From positions 307,352,147 to 307,416,146 of the forward strand of contig NC_134455.1 of NCBI RefSeq assembly GCF_047948215.1: DNA of 64,000 nt, written 5' to 3'. The notes under the pieces are model-generated. The model was not told where the DNA came from. It searched no databases and was given only the letters and a program-made list of their open reading frames with translations. Shown one piece after another: positions 1 through 11,092 of the stretch. The position numbers and the translations under genes are program-made. Every line of letters starts with the position of its first letter. Within the stretch, counting starts at the first letter, position 1. Source of the stretch: Lycorma delicatula (lineage: Eukaryota > Arthropoda > Insecta > Hemiptera > Fulgoridae).

Positions 1-1787
1 TCTCCTAACACTTCTTCCACTCTCCTCTCAATTCTTCTGTATAAAATTCTAGTTAAGATTTTTGATGCATGACTAGTTAAACTAATTGTTCTGTATTCTT
101 CACATTTATCTGCCCCTGCTTTCTTTGGTATCATAACTATAACACTTTTTTTGAAGTCTGACGGAAATTCCCCTTTCTCATAAATATTACACACCAGTTT
201 GTATAATCTATCAATCGCTTCCTCACCTGCACTGCGCAGTAATTCTACAGGTATTCCGTCTATTCCAGGAGCCTTTCTGCCATTTAAATCTTTTAATGCT
301 CTCTTAAATTCAGATCTCAGTATTGTTTCTCCCATTTCATCCTCCTCAACTTCTTCTTCTTCCTCTATAACACCATTTTCTAATTCATTTCCTCCGTATA
401 ACTCTTCAATATATTCCACCCATCTATCGACTTTACCTTTCGTATTATATATTGGTATACCATCTTTGTTTAACACATTATTAGATTTTAATTTATGTAC
501 CCCAAAATTTTCCTTAACTTTCCTGTATGCTCCGTCAATTTTACCAATGTTCATTTCTCTTTCCACTTCTGAACACTTTTCTTTAATCCACTCTTCTTTC
601 GCCAGTTTGCATTTCCTATTTATAGCATTTCTTAATTGCTGATAGTTCTTTTTACTTTCTTCATCATTAGCATTCTTATATTTTCTACGTTCATCCATCA
701 GCTGCAATATATCGTCTGAAACCCAAGGTTTTCTACCAGTTCTCTTTATTCCGCCTAAGTTTGCTTCTGCTGATTTAAGAATTTCCTTTTTAACATTCTC
801 CCATTCTTCTTCTACATTTTCTACCATATCTTTTTTACTCAGACCTCTTGCGATGTCCTCCTCAAAAATCTTCTTTACCTCCTCTTCCTCAAGCTTCTCT
901 AAATTCCACCGATTCATCTGACAACTTTTCTTCAGGTTTTTAAACCCCAATCTACATTTCATTATCACCAAATTATGGTCGCTATCAATGTCTGCTCCAG
1001 GGTAAGTTTTGCAGTCAACGAGTTGATTTCTAAATCTTTGCTTAACCATGATATAATCTATCTGATACCTTCCAGTATCGCCTGGCTTTTTCCAAGTGTA
1101 TATTCTTCTATTATGATTTTTAAATTGGGTGTTGGCAATTACTAAATTATACTTCGTGCAAAACTCTATAAGTCGGTCCCCTCTTTCATTCCTTTTGCCC
1201 AGCCCGTATTCACCCACTATATTTCCTTCCTTGCCTTTTCCAATGCTTGCATTCCAATCTCCAACTATTATTAAATTTTCATCTCCTTTTACGTGTTTAA
1301 TTGCTTCATCAATCTCTTCGTATACACACTCTACCTCATCATCATCATGGGCGCTTGTAGGCATATAAACGTTAACAATCGTTGTCGGTTTAGGTTTTGA
1401 TTTTATCCTTATTACAATGATTCTATCGCTATGCGTTTTGAAATACTCCACTCTCCTCCCTATCTTCTTGTTCATCACGAAACCTACTCCTGCCTGCCCA
1501 TTATTTGACGCTGAGTTAATTACTCTAAAATCACCTGACCAAAAGTCGCCTTCCTCTTCCCACCGAACCTCACTAATTCCTACTATATCCACATTCACCC
1601 TATCCATTTCCCTTTTTAAATTTTCTAGCCTACCAACCTTTTTTAAGCTTCTAACATTCCACGCTCCGACTCGTAGAATGTTATTTTTTAATTTTCTGGT
1701 GACCCCTTCCTTAGTAGTCCCCACCCGGAGATCCGAACGGGGGACTATTTTACCTCCGGAATATTTTACCAAGGAAGGCGCCTCCAT
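1..1787 (-). CDS. LINE endonuclease-reverse transcriptase, partial, frame open to window edge
   Basis: The likely start is ATG at 1787-1785, opening MEAPSLVKYSGG. The frame then reads an endonuclease with WNVRSL near 1661-1644, GISEVRW soon after, GDWNASIG near 1260-1240 and the catalytic SDHNLVIM at 983-960. A charged Lys/Glu-rich linker follows, then the RT start with KAPGIDGIPVE near 285-250 and CEEYRTISLTSHASKIL near 100-50. The frame at the left edge (RRVEEVLG) matches the frame of the SDHN and WNVRSL motifs, and I see no stop codon between. That makes about 595 codons with no visible lesion, unlike the other LINE copies here. The protein would nick target DNA and copy the LINE RNA in place. 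The FADD box and C-terminus are outside the window, so activity cannot be judged. Confidence 0.8.
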   Translation of the reverse strand, partial: MEAPSLVKYSGGKIVPRSDLRVGTTKEGVTRKLKNNILRVGAWNVRSLKKVGRLENLKREMDRVNVDIVGISEVRWEEEGDFWSGDFRVINSASNNGQAGVGFVMNKKIGRRVEYFKTHSDRIIVIRIKSKPKPTTIVNVYMPTSAHDDDEVECVYEEIDEAIKHVKGDENLIIVGDWNASIGKGKEGNIVGEYGLGKRNERGDRLIEFCTKYNLVIANTQFKNHNRRIYTWKKPGDTGRYQIDYIMVKQRFRNQLVDCKTYPGADIDSDHNLVIMKCRLGFKNLKKSCQMNRWNLEKLEEEEVKKIFEEDIARGLSKKDMVENVEEEWENVKKEILKSAEANLGGIKRTGRKPWVSDDILQLMDERRKYKNANDEESKKNYQQLRNAINRKCKLAKEEWIKEKCSEVEREMNIGKIDGAYRKVKENFGVHKLKSNNVLNKDGIPIYNTKGKVDRWVEYIEELYGGNELENGVIEEEEEVEEDEMGETILRSEFKRALKDLNGRKAPGIDGIPVELLRSAGEEAIDRLYKLVCNIYEKGEFPSDFKKSVIVMIPKKAGADKCEEYRTISLTSHASKILTRILYRRIERRVEEVLG

Positions 1788-2095
1788 TGTTGCTATGTGA
1801 AAATGCAGAGAGCCACATTTTCTTGGAAAAAAAAGCAGCTGTAGTTTTCCATTGCTTTCAGCTGCGCAGTACTCAGAGGACTGAGTGATGTTGATACGGC
1901 CGTTTAAGTCATTGTGACTCACGCCCCTAACAACTACTGAAAGAGCTGCTGCCCTCTTTCAGGAATCATTCCTTAGTCTGGCTCTCAACAGATACCTCTC
2001 CGATATGGTTGCACCTTCGGTCCAGCTACTCTGTATCCCTGAGCACTCAAGCCCCCTCACCAACGGCAAGGTCTCATGATTCATAGAGGAGGATT
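1..2095 (-). mobile_element. RTE-type non-LTR retrotransposon (LINE copy A), 5' part, cut by window edge
   Basis: This is the 5' half of a LINE read on the minus strand. The region 1788-2095 is non-coding and ends where ordinary AT-rich DNA resumes near 2100, so it looks like the element's 5' UTR. The coding part (1-1787) carries an apurinic-type endonuclease followed by the start of a reverse transcriptase. Overlap with copy C (30240-30488) is near-identical by eye, which marks A and C as one young family. The 3' half of the element lies outside the window. Assignment to the RTE clade rests on endonuclease-RT order and motif wording; a related CR1/Jockey-like clade is the alternative. Confidence 0.85.
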
Positions 2096-2100
2096 GCTGT

Positions 2101-2467
2101 TATATAATAATAATAAAAAATTAATTGCATGAATGGTAGAAAATGAGGTTTTCTACAATATTATTTATCAATTTTCTTCTTTTTTTTTAACAGTAAGACA
2201 AGAAAAGTCATATTGATAGAACACAAAAATCTAAATTTATATGTATATATTTATCAGCAATTAATTTTCCAAATTATTAATCTTATAGCAATAGCAAAAC
2301 TCATTATGTAAGGGTTAGAGGCAGGAAGGGTTTGTTGTCCTGATTGAATTTTTTTGAGAATTTTTACTTTTTCCAAAAGTAGGATTTTCAAAAAAGAATC
2401 GATTGAAGATCAATCTATTCTTTATTTCATAATTTAACAGGGAGAAATAATTAATTAAAGTTTTTAT
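2101..2467. other. AT-rich non-coding stretch
   Basis: AT-rich sequence between LINE copy A and a DNA transposon. I see no gene, RNA or repeat boundary in it. Confidence 0.5.
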
Positions 2468-2559
2468 TATTCAGGACATTTCTAAATTAGTTTCACAAAA
2501 GCAACATTAATAATGAAAAAAAGTAAATAACTTATAGAAATATTTGATACAACATTGAA

Positions 2560-3640
2560 TACAATAGCAGTTGGCAAGTTTCATTTACAAATGTTCAATA
2601 TGGCTACCTTTTGTAACATGACAGATGTCCCATCTTTTATCAGTTTATTTAGTTTGTGTTATCCAGTGTTGCAGCTCATCAACATTTCCTGGAACCAGAG
2701 GAACAAACACTGTTTCTTTAACTTTACTTCCATACAGAGACGTCCATTGATGTTATATCAAGCAGTCGTGCTCCATCACTTATAATCCAAGTCTGCACTT
2801 TGTTATTGAGATACGTGACAACTGTGTGATGACAATGTGGTGGTGTGCCATCTTGCTGGAAAATGAATTCTGTGCTTATATCCTGTTGTGGTAGTAGATA
2901 ATGTTCTAGCATGTCCAGGTACAATATGCCAGTTACAGTTCACTCATCAAAAAAGAAAGAACTGTAAATTTTCTGACAGCTTATATCATAAAAAACATTA
3001 CCTCTGGCAAGTCCCATGCATGTTCGATTGTGTGACGTGTGGATTCCACTCACTCCATATCTGCACATTATATCGACTCACTTTACTGCCGGTAATGGAA
3101 GGTTGCTTCATCACTGAACATAATTTTAGTAAGATAATTAATTATCTTTAGTCTCAATTTTGTTAACATGTTTACACAAAACTCTGTTCGTTTATTACAT
3201 TCACCGAAGCTTGTATCGGTTTTAATTTGTAGGGTTTAAATGACAGTTGATTATGCAATAACCCTCCATACTGTAACCCTAGGATTATACAATTCTAAGC
3301 TGACACGTTCTGTTGATTTATCTGGACTACAGATGAATGTCTACCACACTTGTTTGATTGCTGCTTTGGAAACAGATGGATGTCTACCACACTTGTTTGA
3401 TTGCTGCTTCAGAAACAGATGGTCAATCCTGACCAGGCGTTCTATGTGATAGACAATCTGTTTCAGTGAAAGTTTCGTATAGTTTCGTATACTGTGCAGT
3501 AACAGGTCTTTGAGGTGGTTGCTTGCAATATTTAGCCGTGAATTGTCTTTGAACAGTAGTGGTCGATATGGATTTATGAAATCATAAACAACGCTGAGCA
3601 CGCTCTGCACCGGTATACGATGACTGATGGAATTACTCAT
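2560..3640 (-). pseudogene. decayed mariner/Tc3-like transposase
   Basis: From 3640 the minus strand carries an N-terminal DNA-binding region (KDLLLHSIRNYTKLSLKQIVYHIE). Further on, near 3125-3000, is FSDEATFHYRQ followed by a stop, then NPHVTQSN-like text, which is the first catalytic Asp region. At 2840-2724 comes FQQDGTPPHCHHTVVTYLNN with the second Asp, then ITSMDV, and in another frame a C-terminal GSHIEHL near 2600-2580. The pieces sit in different frames with stops, so no functional protein is possible. The order and motifs fit DDE transposases annotated in insects as Tc3- or DD41D-like. A 43-bp internal duplication (3337-3422) damages the N-terminal part. Confidence 0.7.
3337..3422. 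repeat. 43-bp tandem duplication, two copies
   Basis: Units 3337-3379 and 3380-3422 are nearly identical, both starting ATGTCTACCACACTTG. The duplication lies inside the decayed transposase on its minus strand, repeating the residues KAAIKQVW. Confidence 0.9.
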
Positions 3641-3809
3641 TTGTGCGTGCTATCTTGTAAAAATGTTGGGAGCTTAACAGTGTTTGTTGACGGGAATGAA
3701 ACTTGAAGAGATACTGTGTTGAGTGCTGTATTAAAAATTTCTGTAAGTTATTTACTTTTTTCATTTTAAAGGTTACTTTTGTATATCTAATTTAGAAATA
3801 TCCTTCTTA

Positions 3810-4361
3810 AAAGGTCCTCAATATCTTTGATATAATTGTGATTTTTATGTGTTTTATGAGCGCTTAAAATAAAAAGGTCTGAGTATCATTTGCTGGAAGT
3901 TTTGTTAATCAAGGGGGCCAGGAAGGCATCGACTTCTTGTTTTCTTATATTAATGTTAATTCTTATTTTTTGAAGGGATATATTTTGAAAAAGAAGAGTT
4001 TAAATATTGCAATACTTTTGTTTTTATCGGTTTCAGAGGGCTGGGGTTCATGTGTATAGGGAAGCATGAACAATTCTAAAGTTCTGTGGACATTAATTAA
4101 TGGGTCTTGCACTGATACTTTTTTACATTTGTATTATTAATTTTTATTACCATAAATGTTAATACTACACACCAAATAATCAGAATTGGGATTATATGGG
4201 GAGGTTATAACATTACTGCATATGCTATAACACTAGGTTAAGGAGTAAGTTTCAAGACAGTGTAGGAATTAATATTTTTATCCTAAATATTGATTTACCC
4301 GGGATATATAAACTTTTTTATATATAAACTATATAAGTATAGTATAACTATAAGTATATAT

Positions 4362-4392
<31 letters not shown>

Positions 4393-6566
4393 AGTATATA
4401 GTATAACTATATAAGTAACCTATATATAAACTTACAAACTCTACATCATTTAATAGTGTTGATACATTTAATCCTGATTACAAAACAGAACTATGTATAA
4501 CTCATTTGCACAAGTTGATTGTCACATTATTCCTGATGTATAATAATGTATGTGTTTATTTATATTTAATAAATTACTAATTTGGATTTGTTCAAAAGCT
4601 AATCTCTTATGAGGATGTTGTTTTATTTTGTAGTTTATTGCTTTTATTCTCATTATAGCTATGTGAATTTTTTTTAAAGCAATGCTGTTTGTAAAATGTT
4701 AATTCATTTACTAGCTACAGTAAATAACTGCACATTTTTTTTTTTTTTTGTTAATAATAACTATTTTATGTATATGTATTAAAAGGTTTTCAGTTTGAAA
4801 GAAATAACCTACTTTATACTCGTATACTCTCAAATGCGTTATTTTTTTATAAAAAGAGTAATCAGTTCGTTGCTTTACACTAGTTGCACGCAAGCCACTT
4901 TATTCACAAAAAGATTTCTTTTAATAGTTTTCTTTGTTAGTAGTTCACGACTCATCCAGCAACTACATTATTTACTTTTTGAAGTTCACGTCTATATGTC
5001 CACCAACTATTATGTTAAGTCTATTCTTGAGTGAATTTTGATGATGAGCAATAATTATAAAAAAATCACTTCACTATAATATCTTTCTATTATATGACAT
5101 GGAATGCTTATTATGAAAAATTTATGTACAGTTTTCAAAATTGATTGTTTAACATCAAGATGCCCAAAAATATTAAAAATTGTTGCACTTTATAGACAGG
5201 CAAGTTCAAAGTAACGCACTGAATTACTTGGAAATATTCAGAATTTTGTAATTAATTTAAGTCTACTGCTGATAACTAGGCACCGTATTTTATATTAAAT
5301 TTTTCATAAATTATATTTTTTACATCATTGAAATAAAAAAAAATTAAATTGGGATGATTGAACGTTTTGTTATGCAGTAACAGCCATCTTTTCAATTAAA
5401 TTAACATTTATCATAATCATTGACACACTTTGAATGTAAATAAAAATGTATTTTTGTTTTCTTATAATTTGATTGGCTACTTTAGATTGATGAGCTTGCG
5501 TTGTTTGTGTAAGGAGGCCTTTTCTTATGATTGTTTTCTTTGTACTTTTGTTTAGCGATTGAAAATGAAATTTTATAAATAAAAAGATATAGTTATCGTA
5601 TGAGTTGGTATAAATTGAAATATACTAACAGAATCTTTTTGCAGCTCTTGTACTGTTCCTTGTTAGTAGTGTTAAAACACCAGGAAAGTTATGTCGTATT
5701 TGGAAAGCGAGTTGTTTTTTCAATGAATGGCCACTGTATGATCATTTTAGGCTTGTCTTAATCACATCTATCTTTGTTTTGCCATTAGTCCCAACATAGA
5801 TATTTTTTCCCTTGAGAAAGTGCCTTCATTTTACAAGAAAAAGTTTTAATGGAATACAGAAAATTTATTCTGCCTGATCATTACAGCTTTTTATGCATAA
5901 ACAAAATAAGGCAATCATTTTGTTACATCAATAAAAAGTCCAATAATAAAAACAAGTTCATTAATTAAAATTATTGTAAAGTTTTATGAATCTAAAACGT
6001 GAAAAAAAATGTTTGTTTCTGGAACTAAATTATTTTTTTATGCTCAATAAACGGGGACTAATAATTAAATTTGAACAATTCATTAAATTAAAAGTATTTT
6101 ATGTATCGTGCAGACAATAAAGTACTGATTTCATTATTTAATTACTTTTTTTACGCGCGTGATTTTTTACGCGCTTTTGAATAAAGATAAATAAATTCAA
6201 AATATTAAAACTGATTAACTTTTTAAATTATAAGAAAAATTCTAGTAACTTTTGTTATAAAATTTAGAATCTGTATTTCATTAAAGGAATTACAATCTAA
6301 TTTCTGATTCTTCTCTGAGGTGTTGAAATTTAATAAAAATACTAATTAAAGCTAAAGAAATTTCTACTTTAGAAAGTTGAAATGTAATAGTAAATTTAAT
6401 ACAACAGACAGTTGAGGCCTAAAATTACAGTAAGATAATAAAATATGCAAAAAAAGTAATAAATGAAGCTTTGTTGAACTATTATTAAGTTGATTTTAAT
6501 CATTTTAATTATAAATGACAGTTATCACGTTTTAATACTAAAATAATTATAATTACTAATAATAAT
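3810..6566. other. long AT-rich non-coding stretch
   Basis: There are no protein-like reading frames, only short chance frames in AT-rich sequence. The one structured item is a low-complexity TA-rich cluster near 4315-4432. Otherwise I see nothing. Confidence 0.5.
4315..4432. repeat. TA microsatellite cluster with partial palindromes
   Basis: A run of alternating TA lies at about 4364-4392, flanked on both sides by variants of AAGTATAGTATAACTATA. This gives a partly palindromic low-complexity block. Confidence 0.8.
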
Positions 6567-6672
6567 CCCGGTCAGGCATGGCATTTTTCACACACGTTAC
6601 AAATCATTCATCTCATCATCCTCTGTGCAGTAATGCTTAACTGCGGACCCGGAGGTTAAACAGAAAAAAAAA
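6567..6672 (+). mobile_element. SINE-1 fragment (head truncated)
   Basis: The fragment begins within the B-box-distal part (CCCGGTCAGGCATGGCA) and runs through CACACACGTTACAAATCATT to GGACCCGGAGGTTAAACAG and an A-rich tail. It is the same family as the full copy at 9654-9819 but lacks the tRNA-like A box. Confidence 0.8.
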
Positions 6673-7551
6673 TACTAAAATAATTACAACTTGAAGTCTA
6701 CTTGCTGCATATTCGAGATAAGTTACTGGTCAAAACCACTCTAAAAATAAGAAAATTCTTTATCAAAAATTGTTTAAGATTTTTTTTTTAATTTTACAGA
6801 TGCATTACTCTTTTAAGATATAATTTGACATAAACGTCATGTATGAGAAAATTCGTTGACTGCCGTCTCACTAGTAAAAGCTTGGTTTTCGGCCCAGGGG
6901 TGCATTTTATCAAAATATTAAAAATTAATACAAAAAAACTCTTAACTTTATTATTTATTTTTCTCATATTTTAAACAGTTTACAAGAAAATTGTAATGGA
7001 ACGTTTTGACTAAAACACGCCCTTATCTAGTAAAAAATGGTGATTGCAATTTTCAGATCAGGAGAGAATAAAAAAAAAACAAATGTGTGTATAATAATCC
7101 CAATTCCCAATTCTGAATATAATAAATACGTAAATTTATGTTACGAAATTACTACCTTATGATTTTGAACCCGGGCCATTCTACTACATTGTTTTAAAGA
7201 AGCAGTCGTACTATGTTTGTCATAAGTGTAAAGTTCTACATATAATTTTAAAGTTTATATCAAACTATTATGTTACTTTAAAAATACAGTTGTGCTATGG
7301 TTACACTATAGCGTGTATCTGAGGAGTTTTTTTTTTATATGCCCCTACTATTATTAATAACCATGTCTCATTCAAGTGTTTCGGATGCATCTTTTGACTC
7401 ATTGCTTAGTTTTTGTTTTAGAATTTGATTCCATGCTCTATTGAAAAAGTTAAAAATATAGACTACATTTAGAAAGAGGAACCAGTAGTACAAGGTATCT
7501 TAATTCATTTGCTGATATCAAATTTCTAATGATTAATTCATTGGCTTTTTT
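6673..7551. other. AT-rich non-coding stretch
   Basis: No gene-like frame, repeat end or structured RNA was recognised before the LINE 3' end at 7552. Confidence 0.5.
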
Positions 7552-7616
7552 TTGTCTTCAGTCATTTGACTGGTTTGATGCAGCTCTCCAAGATTCCCTT
7601 TCTAGTGCTAGTCGTT

Positions 7617-8735
7617 TCATTTCAGTATACCCTCTACATCCCTAACAATTTGTTTTACATATTCCAAACGTGGCCTGCCTACACAATTTTTTCCTTCTAC
7701 CTGTCCTTCCAATATTAAAGCGACTATTCCAGGATGCCTTATTATGTGGCCTATAAGTCTGTCTCTTCTTTTAACTATATTTTTCCAAATGCTTCTTTCT
7801 TCATCTATTTGCCGCAATACCTCTTCATTTGTCACTTTATCCACCCATCTGATTTTTAACATTCTTCTATAGGACCACATTTCAAAAGCTTCTAATCATT
7901 TCTTCTCAGATACTCCGATCGTCCAAGTTTCACTTCCATATAAAGCTACACTCCAAACATACACTTTCAAAAATCTGTTCCTGACATTTAAATTAATTTT
8001 TGATGTAAACAAATTATATTTCTTACTGAAGGCTCGTTTAGCTTGTGCTATTCGGCATTTTATATCGCTCCTGCTTCGTCCATCTTTAGTAATTTTACTT
8101 CCCAAATAACAAAATTCTTCTACCTCCATAATCTTTTCTCCTCCTATTTTCACATTCAGCGGTCCATCTTTGTTATTTCTACTACATTTCATTACTTTTG
8201 TTTTGTTCTTGTTTATTTTCATGCGATAGTTCTTGCGTAGGACTTCATCTATGTCGTTCATTGTTTCTTCTAAATCCTTTTTACTCTCGGCTAGAATTAC
8301 TATATCATCAGCAAATCGTAGCATCTTTATCTTTTCACCTTGTACTGTTACTCCGAATCTAAATTGTTTTTAACATCATTAACTAGTTCCATGTAAAGAT
8401 TAAAAAGTAACGGAGATAGGGGACATCCTTGTCGGACTCCCTTTCTTATTACGGCTTCTTTCTGTTCTTCAATTGTTACTGTTGCTGTTTGGTTTCTGTA
8501 AATGTTAGCAAATGTTCTTCTATCTCTGTATTTGAACCCTAATTTTTTTAAAATGCTGAACATTTTATTCCAGTCCAGGATATTCCCCTTTTTCATAAAT
8601 ATTACACACCAGTTTGTATAATCTATCAATCGCTTCCTCAGCTGCACTGCGCAGTAATTCTACAGGTATTCCGTCTATTCCAGGAGCCTTTCTGCCATTT
8701 AAATCTTTTAATGCTCTCTTAAATTCAGATCTCAA
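7617..8735 (-). pseudogene. LINE copy B reverse transcriptase, 3' part, broken
   Basis: Reading leftward, 8647-8348 gives the RT block with RKGVRQGCPLSPLLFNLYM, and 8324-7896 gives MLRFADDIVILAESKK, the catalytic FADD box. The thumb/C-terminal region (CYLGSKI, ALYGSETWTIG) and 7880-7617 (WVDKVTNEEVLRQ, VGRPRLEYVKQI) follow. Lesions are a deletion removing much of the RT fingers, a one-base frameshift at about 8360 shared with copy C, an in-frame TGA near 7894, and a 7-bp deletion near 7640 relative to copy C. It cannot make an active enzyme. Confidence 0.85.
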
Positions 8736-10220
8736 ATCGGTGTATCGTCTTTATTTAACACATTATTAAATTTTAACTTATGTATCACAAAATTCTGCAT
8801 AATGATCCTATATGCTCCGTCTATTTTCAATGATCATTTCTCTTTTCACTTCTGGACACTTTTCTGTAATCCACTTTTCTTTCGCTAATTTGCACTCTCT
8901 GTATATAGTATTTCTTAATTTTCGATAGTTTCTTTTACCTTCTTCATCACTAGCATTCTTATACTTTCTATGTTCATCCAGCATCTGCAATATATCCTCT
9001 GATATACAAGGTTTTCTATCAGTTCTCTTTGTTCCGCCTAAGTTCACTTCTACTGTTTTAAGAATTTCCTTTTAGCATTCTCCCAATTTTCTTTTATATT
9101 TTCTACCTTAGCTTTTTTACTCACACCTCTTGCAATGTCCTCCTCAGAAATCTTTACCTCCCCATCCCCAAGCGTCCCTGAATTGCACTGATTAATCTCA
9201 CACCTTTTCTTTAAGTTTTTACACCCATCTACATTTCATTATCACTAAATTATGGTTTCTGTCAATGTGTGCTGCTGGATATGCTTTGCAGTCGACAAGT
9301 TAATTTCTTAATCTTTGCTTAACCAGATATAATCTATCTGATACATTGCAGTATCGCCCAGCTTTTGCCACATTATATTCTTCTATTATGATTTTTAAAC
9401 TGGATGTTTGCGGTTAGTAAATTAATCTTTGTGCAAAACTCAATAAGTTGGTCCCCTCTTTCATTCGATTTGCCCAGCTCGTATTCACCCACAATATTCC
9501 TTCCTTGCCTTTTCCAATGATTGCATTGCAATCTCCAAATATTGTTAAATTATAATCCCCTTTTATGTGTTTTATTGCTTCATCAGTTTTTTCGTATACC
9601 TACCTCATCATCATCATCATGCGCACTTTTAGGCACACAGACGTTAACAATCGCTGGCCTCCGTGGCACAAGTGGTAGCGTCTTGGCCTTTCATCCAGAG
9701 GTCCCGGGTTCGGATCCCGGTCAGGCATGGCATTTTCACACACGCTACAAATCATTAATCTCATCCTCTGAAGCAATACCTAACGATAGACCCGGAGGTT
9801 AAAAAAAAAGAAAAAAGATGTTAACAATCGTTGTCGGGTTAGGTTTTGATCTTTTCTTTATAAACATGATTCTATCGCTAAGCTTTTTGAAATACTCTAC
9901 TCTCTTTTCTATATTCTTGTTCATTACGAAAACTACTCCCGCTTGCCCTTTATTTGACGCAGAGTTTCTAAAATCACCTGACCAAAAGTTGTTTTCCTCT
10001 TCCCACCAAATCTCGCTAACTTCTACTATATCTATATTTCACCTACCCATTTCTCTCTTTAAATTTTCTAACCTACCAACCTTTTTTAGACTTCTAACAT
10101 TCATTCCATGCTTCGACTCTTGAATGTTATTTTTTAATTTTCTGGTGATAGTAGTCACCATTTTTTTCTTCTTTAGTAGTCCCCACCCGGAGATCCGAAT
10201 GGGGGACTAGTTTATCTGTG
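8736..10220 (-). pseudogene. LINE copy B endonuclease part, old and broken
   Basis: The segment aligns with the endonuclease and linker of copy A but is heavily mutated. 9047-8808 reads MNLGGTKRTDRKPCISEDIL, the linker region. The remainder shows endonuclease text in shifted frames, interrupted by SINE-1 at 9654-9819. Divergence is visibly higher than in the adjoining 7552-8734 segment. Confidence 0.75.
9654..9819 (+). mobile_element. SINE-1, full-length tRNA-derived SINE nested in LINE copy B
   Basis: The head is tRNA-like with an A-box match (TGGCACAAGTGG) and a B-box match (GGTTCGGATCC), the internal promoters of RNA polymerase III. The body ends GACCCGGAGGTTAAAA with an A-rich tail. A perfect 11-bp target duplication, GTTAACAATCG, flanks it at 9643-9653 and 9820-9830. 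Copy A has the same site empty near 1371-1381, which proves the insertion. It has no coding capacity and would depend on a LINE reverse transcriptase to move. Confidence 0.92.
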
Positions 10221-10239
10221 GAATATTTTATCACGGAAG

Positions 10240-11092
10240 AAAAATCAATTTTGGAATACAAAGAATTGATGAAAATGTAGCAGAACATCTATGAAACACA
10301 ACACACAGTACAGACAAGTGAAGAATGAATAAGATTATAGGCAACTATAGGTGTCTATATGATGTCGGGATGCAAAAATAGCGGGAGGTTGTTTTCTCCG
10401 TGCAAATGCAAAACCTGGACAAATGTCCCTTGCTGCTGTGTCTTTCTATTTATCTGGCAGATTATTATTTGTTTAGTGGCGGTTATAGATTTGTTTTATT
10501 TTATTTATGGACGGATTTGGTATTTGGGTTCCGGTCCTTTATACCAATGAGAAATAATTGACTAGGGCTGATATGGGAAAGCAGCATATATGTGCTTTGT
10601 ATTCCCCTTCAGTTCGTCTTCTGAGTCCGAAAGGACTCTCGTTATGTAATCGAGCTAACCGTTTTAAGTTGATTTTTAAATATGTATAATGCTATATAAA
10701 GTAATGTTTACAGATGTCGCTGTGATTGCATCATGGTATTTGTACTAGGTGTGGGCTGAGGGATTGTTTGCCGATTAATCAACGTGTTAATATCTCCATA
10801 TTAATAACTGTCCTCTTCAGATTAAGCTTAAACTGATAAGATATATTTTCTCTTTTAGTTATTAGCTGTTTGTTGTTTTGAGGCGTTTGCTTATTTATTT
10901 TTTTAAATACAAAAGATTCATTTATCTTGTTAATTTTTTTTTTAATTGCACTTTTATTTTATTGCTAATTATGTAAAAAAAAATGAATGATTTTATGGTA
11001 AAATATTTTGAATAAGTTTTTCCGTCTTTATTAATGATCATTTTTCCTAATTTATGGACGAGTTAGAAAAACCCAAATAAAATATGTACGTT
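10240..11092. other. AT-rich non-coding stretch with a small hairpin
   Basis: No supported gene. A 6-bp stem with a GAAA loop occurs at 10623-10638. It lacks the conserved flanks of a hammerhead ribozyme. Confidence 0.5.

Larger units (their letters stand above)
2470..3807 (-). mobile_element. Tc1/mariner-superfamily element with long TIRs and TA target duplication
   Basis: The two ends are inverted repeats of about 80 bp: 2470-2554 matches the reverse complement of about 3732-3807, including the shared block ATTTCTAAATTAG and a later AAGTAAATAACTTA block. A TA dinucleotide flanks each end (2468-2469 and 3808-3809), as expected for IS630-Tc1-mariner transposition. A degenerate transposase lies inside on the minus strand. 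Ends and TA duplications were read directly from the sequence; the family within the superfamily is inferred. Confidence 0.8.
7552..10239 (-). mobile_element. RTE-type LINE copy B (mosaic, internally deleted)
   Basis: The minus strand carries the same LINE family as copies A and C, with its 3' end at about 7552 (matching copy C at 29070). From 7552 to about 8734 the sequence is almost identical to copies A/C. From about 8735 to 10239 it is clearly more diverged from copy A, with many substitutions and small indels. About 310 bp present in copy C (about 30105-30415) is missing at 8575-8585, and more than 100 bp present in A is missing near 8734. A SINE-1 is inserted at 9654. The 5' end breaks off in the N-terminal coding region at about 10239. 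Confidence 0.85.

Noticed and set aside
199..1800. Plus-strand Ser/Phe/Leu-rich frames
   Set aside because: They are antisense shadows of the LINE coding sequence on the minus strand.
4711..5034. Short hydrophobic frames on both strands
   Set aside because: AT-rich chance frames rich in Phe, Ile, Tyr and Lys, with no family resemblance.
9654..9730. tRNA-like sequence as a functional tRNA gene
   Set aside because: It is the head of SINE-1, with target duplications and a SINE body. No acceptor-stem pairing or normal anticodon arm is evident.
10615..10645. Possible hammerhead ribozyme (GAGTCCGAAAGGACTC)
   Set aside because: Only stem II with a GAAA loop is present. The conserved CTGATGA before it and the GAAA after it are missing.
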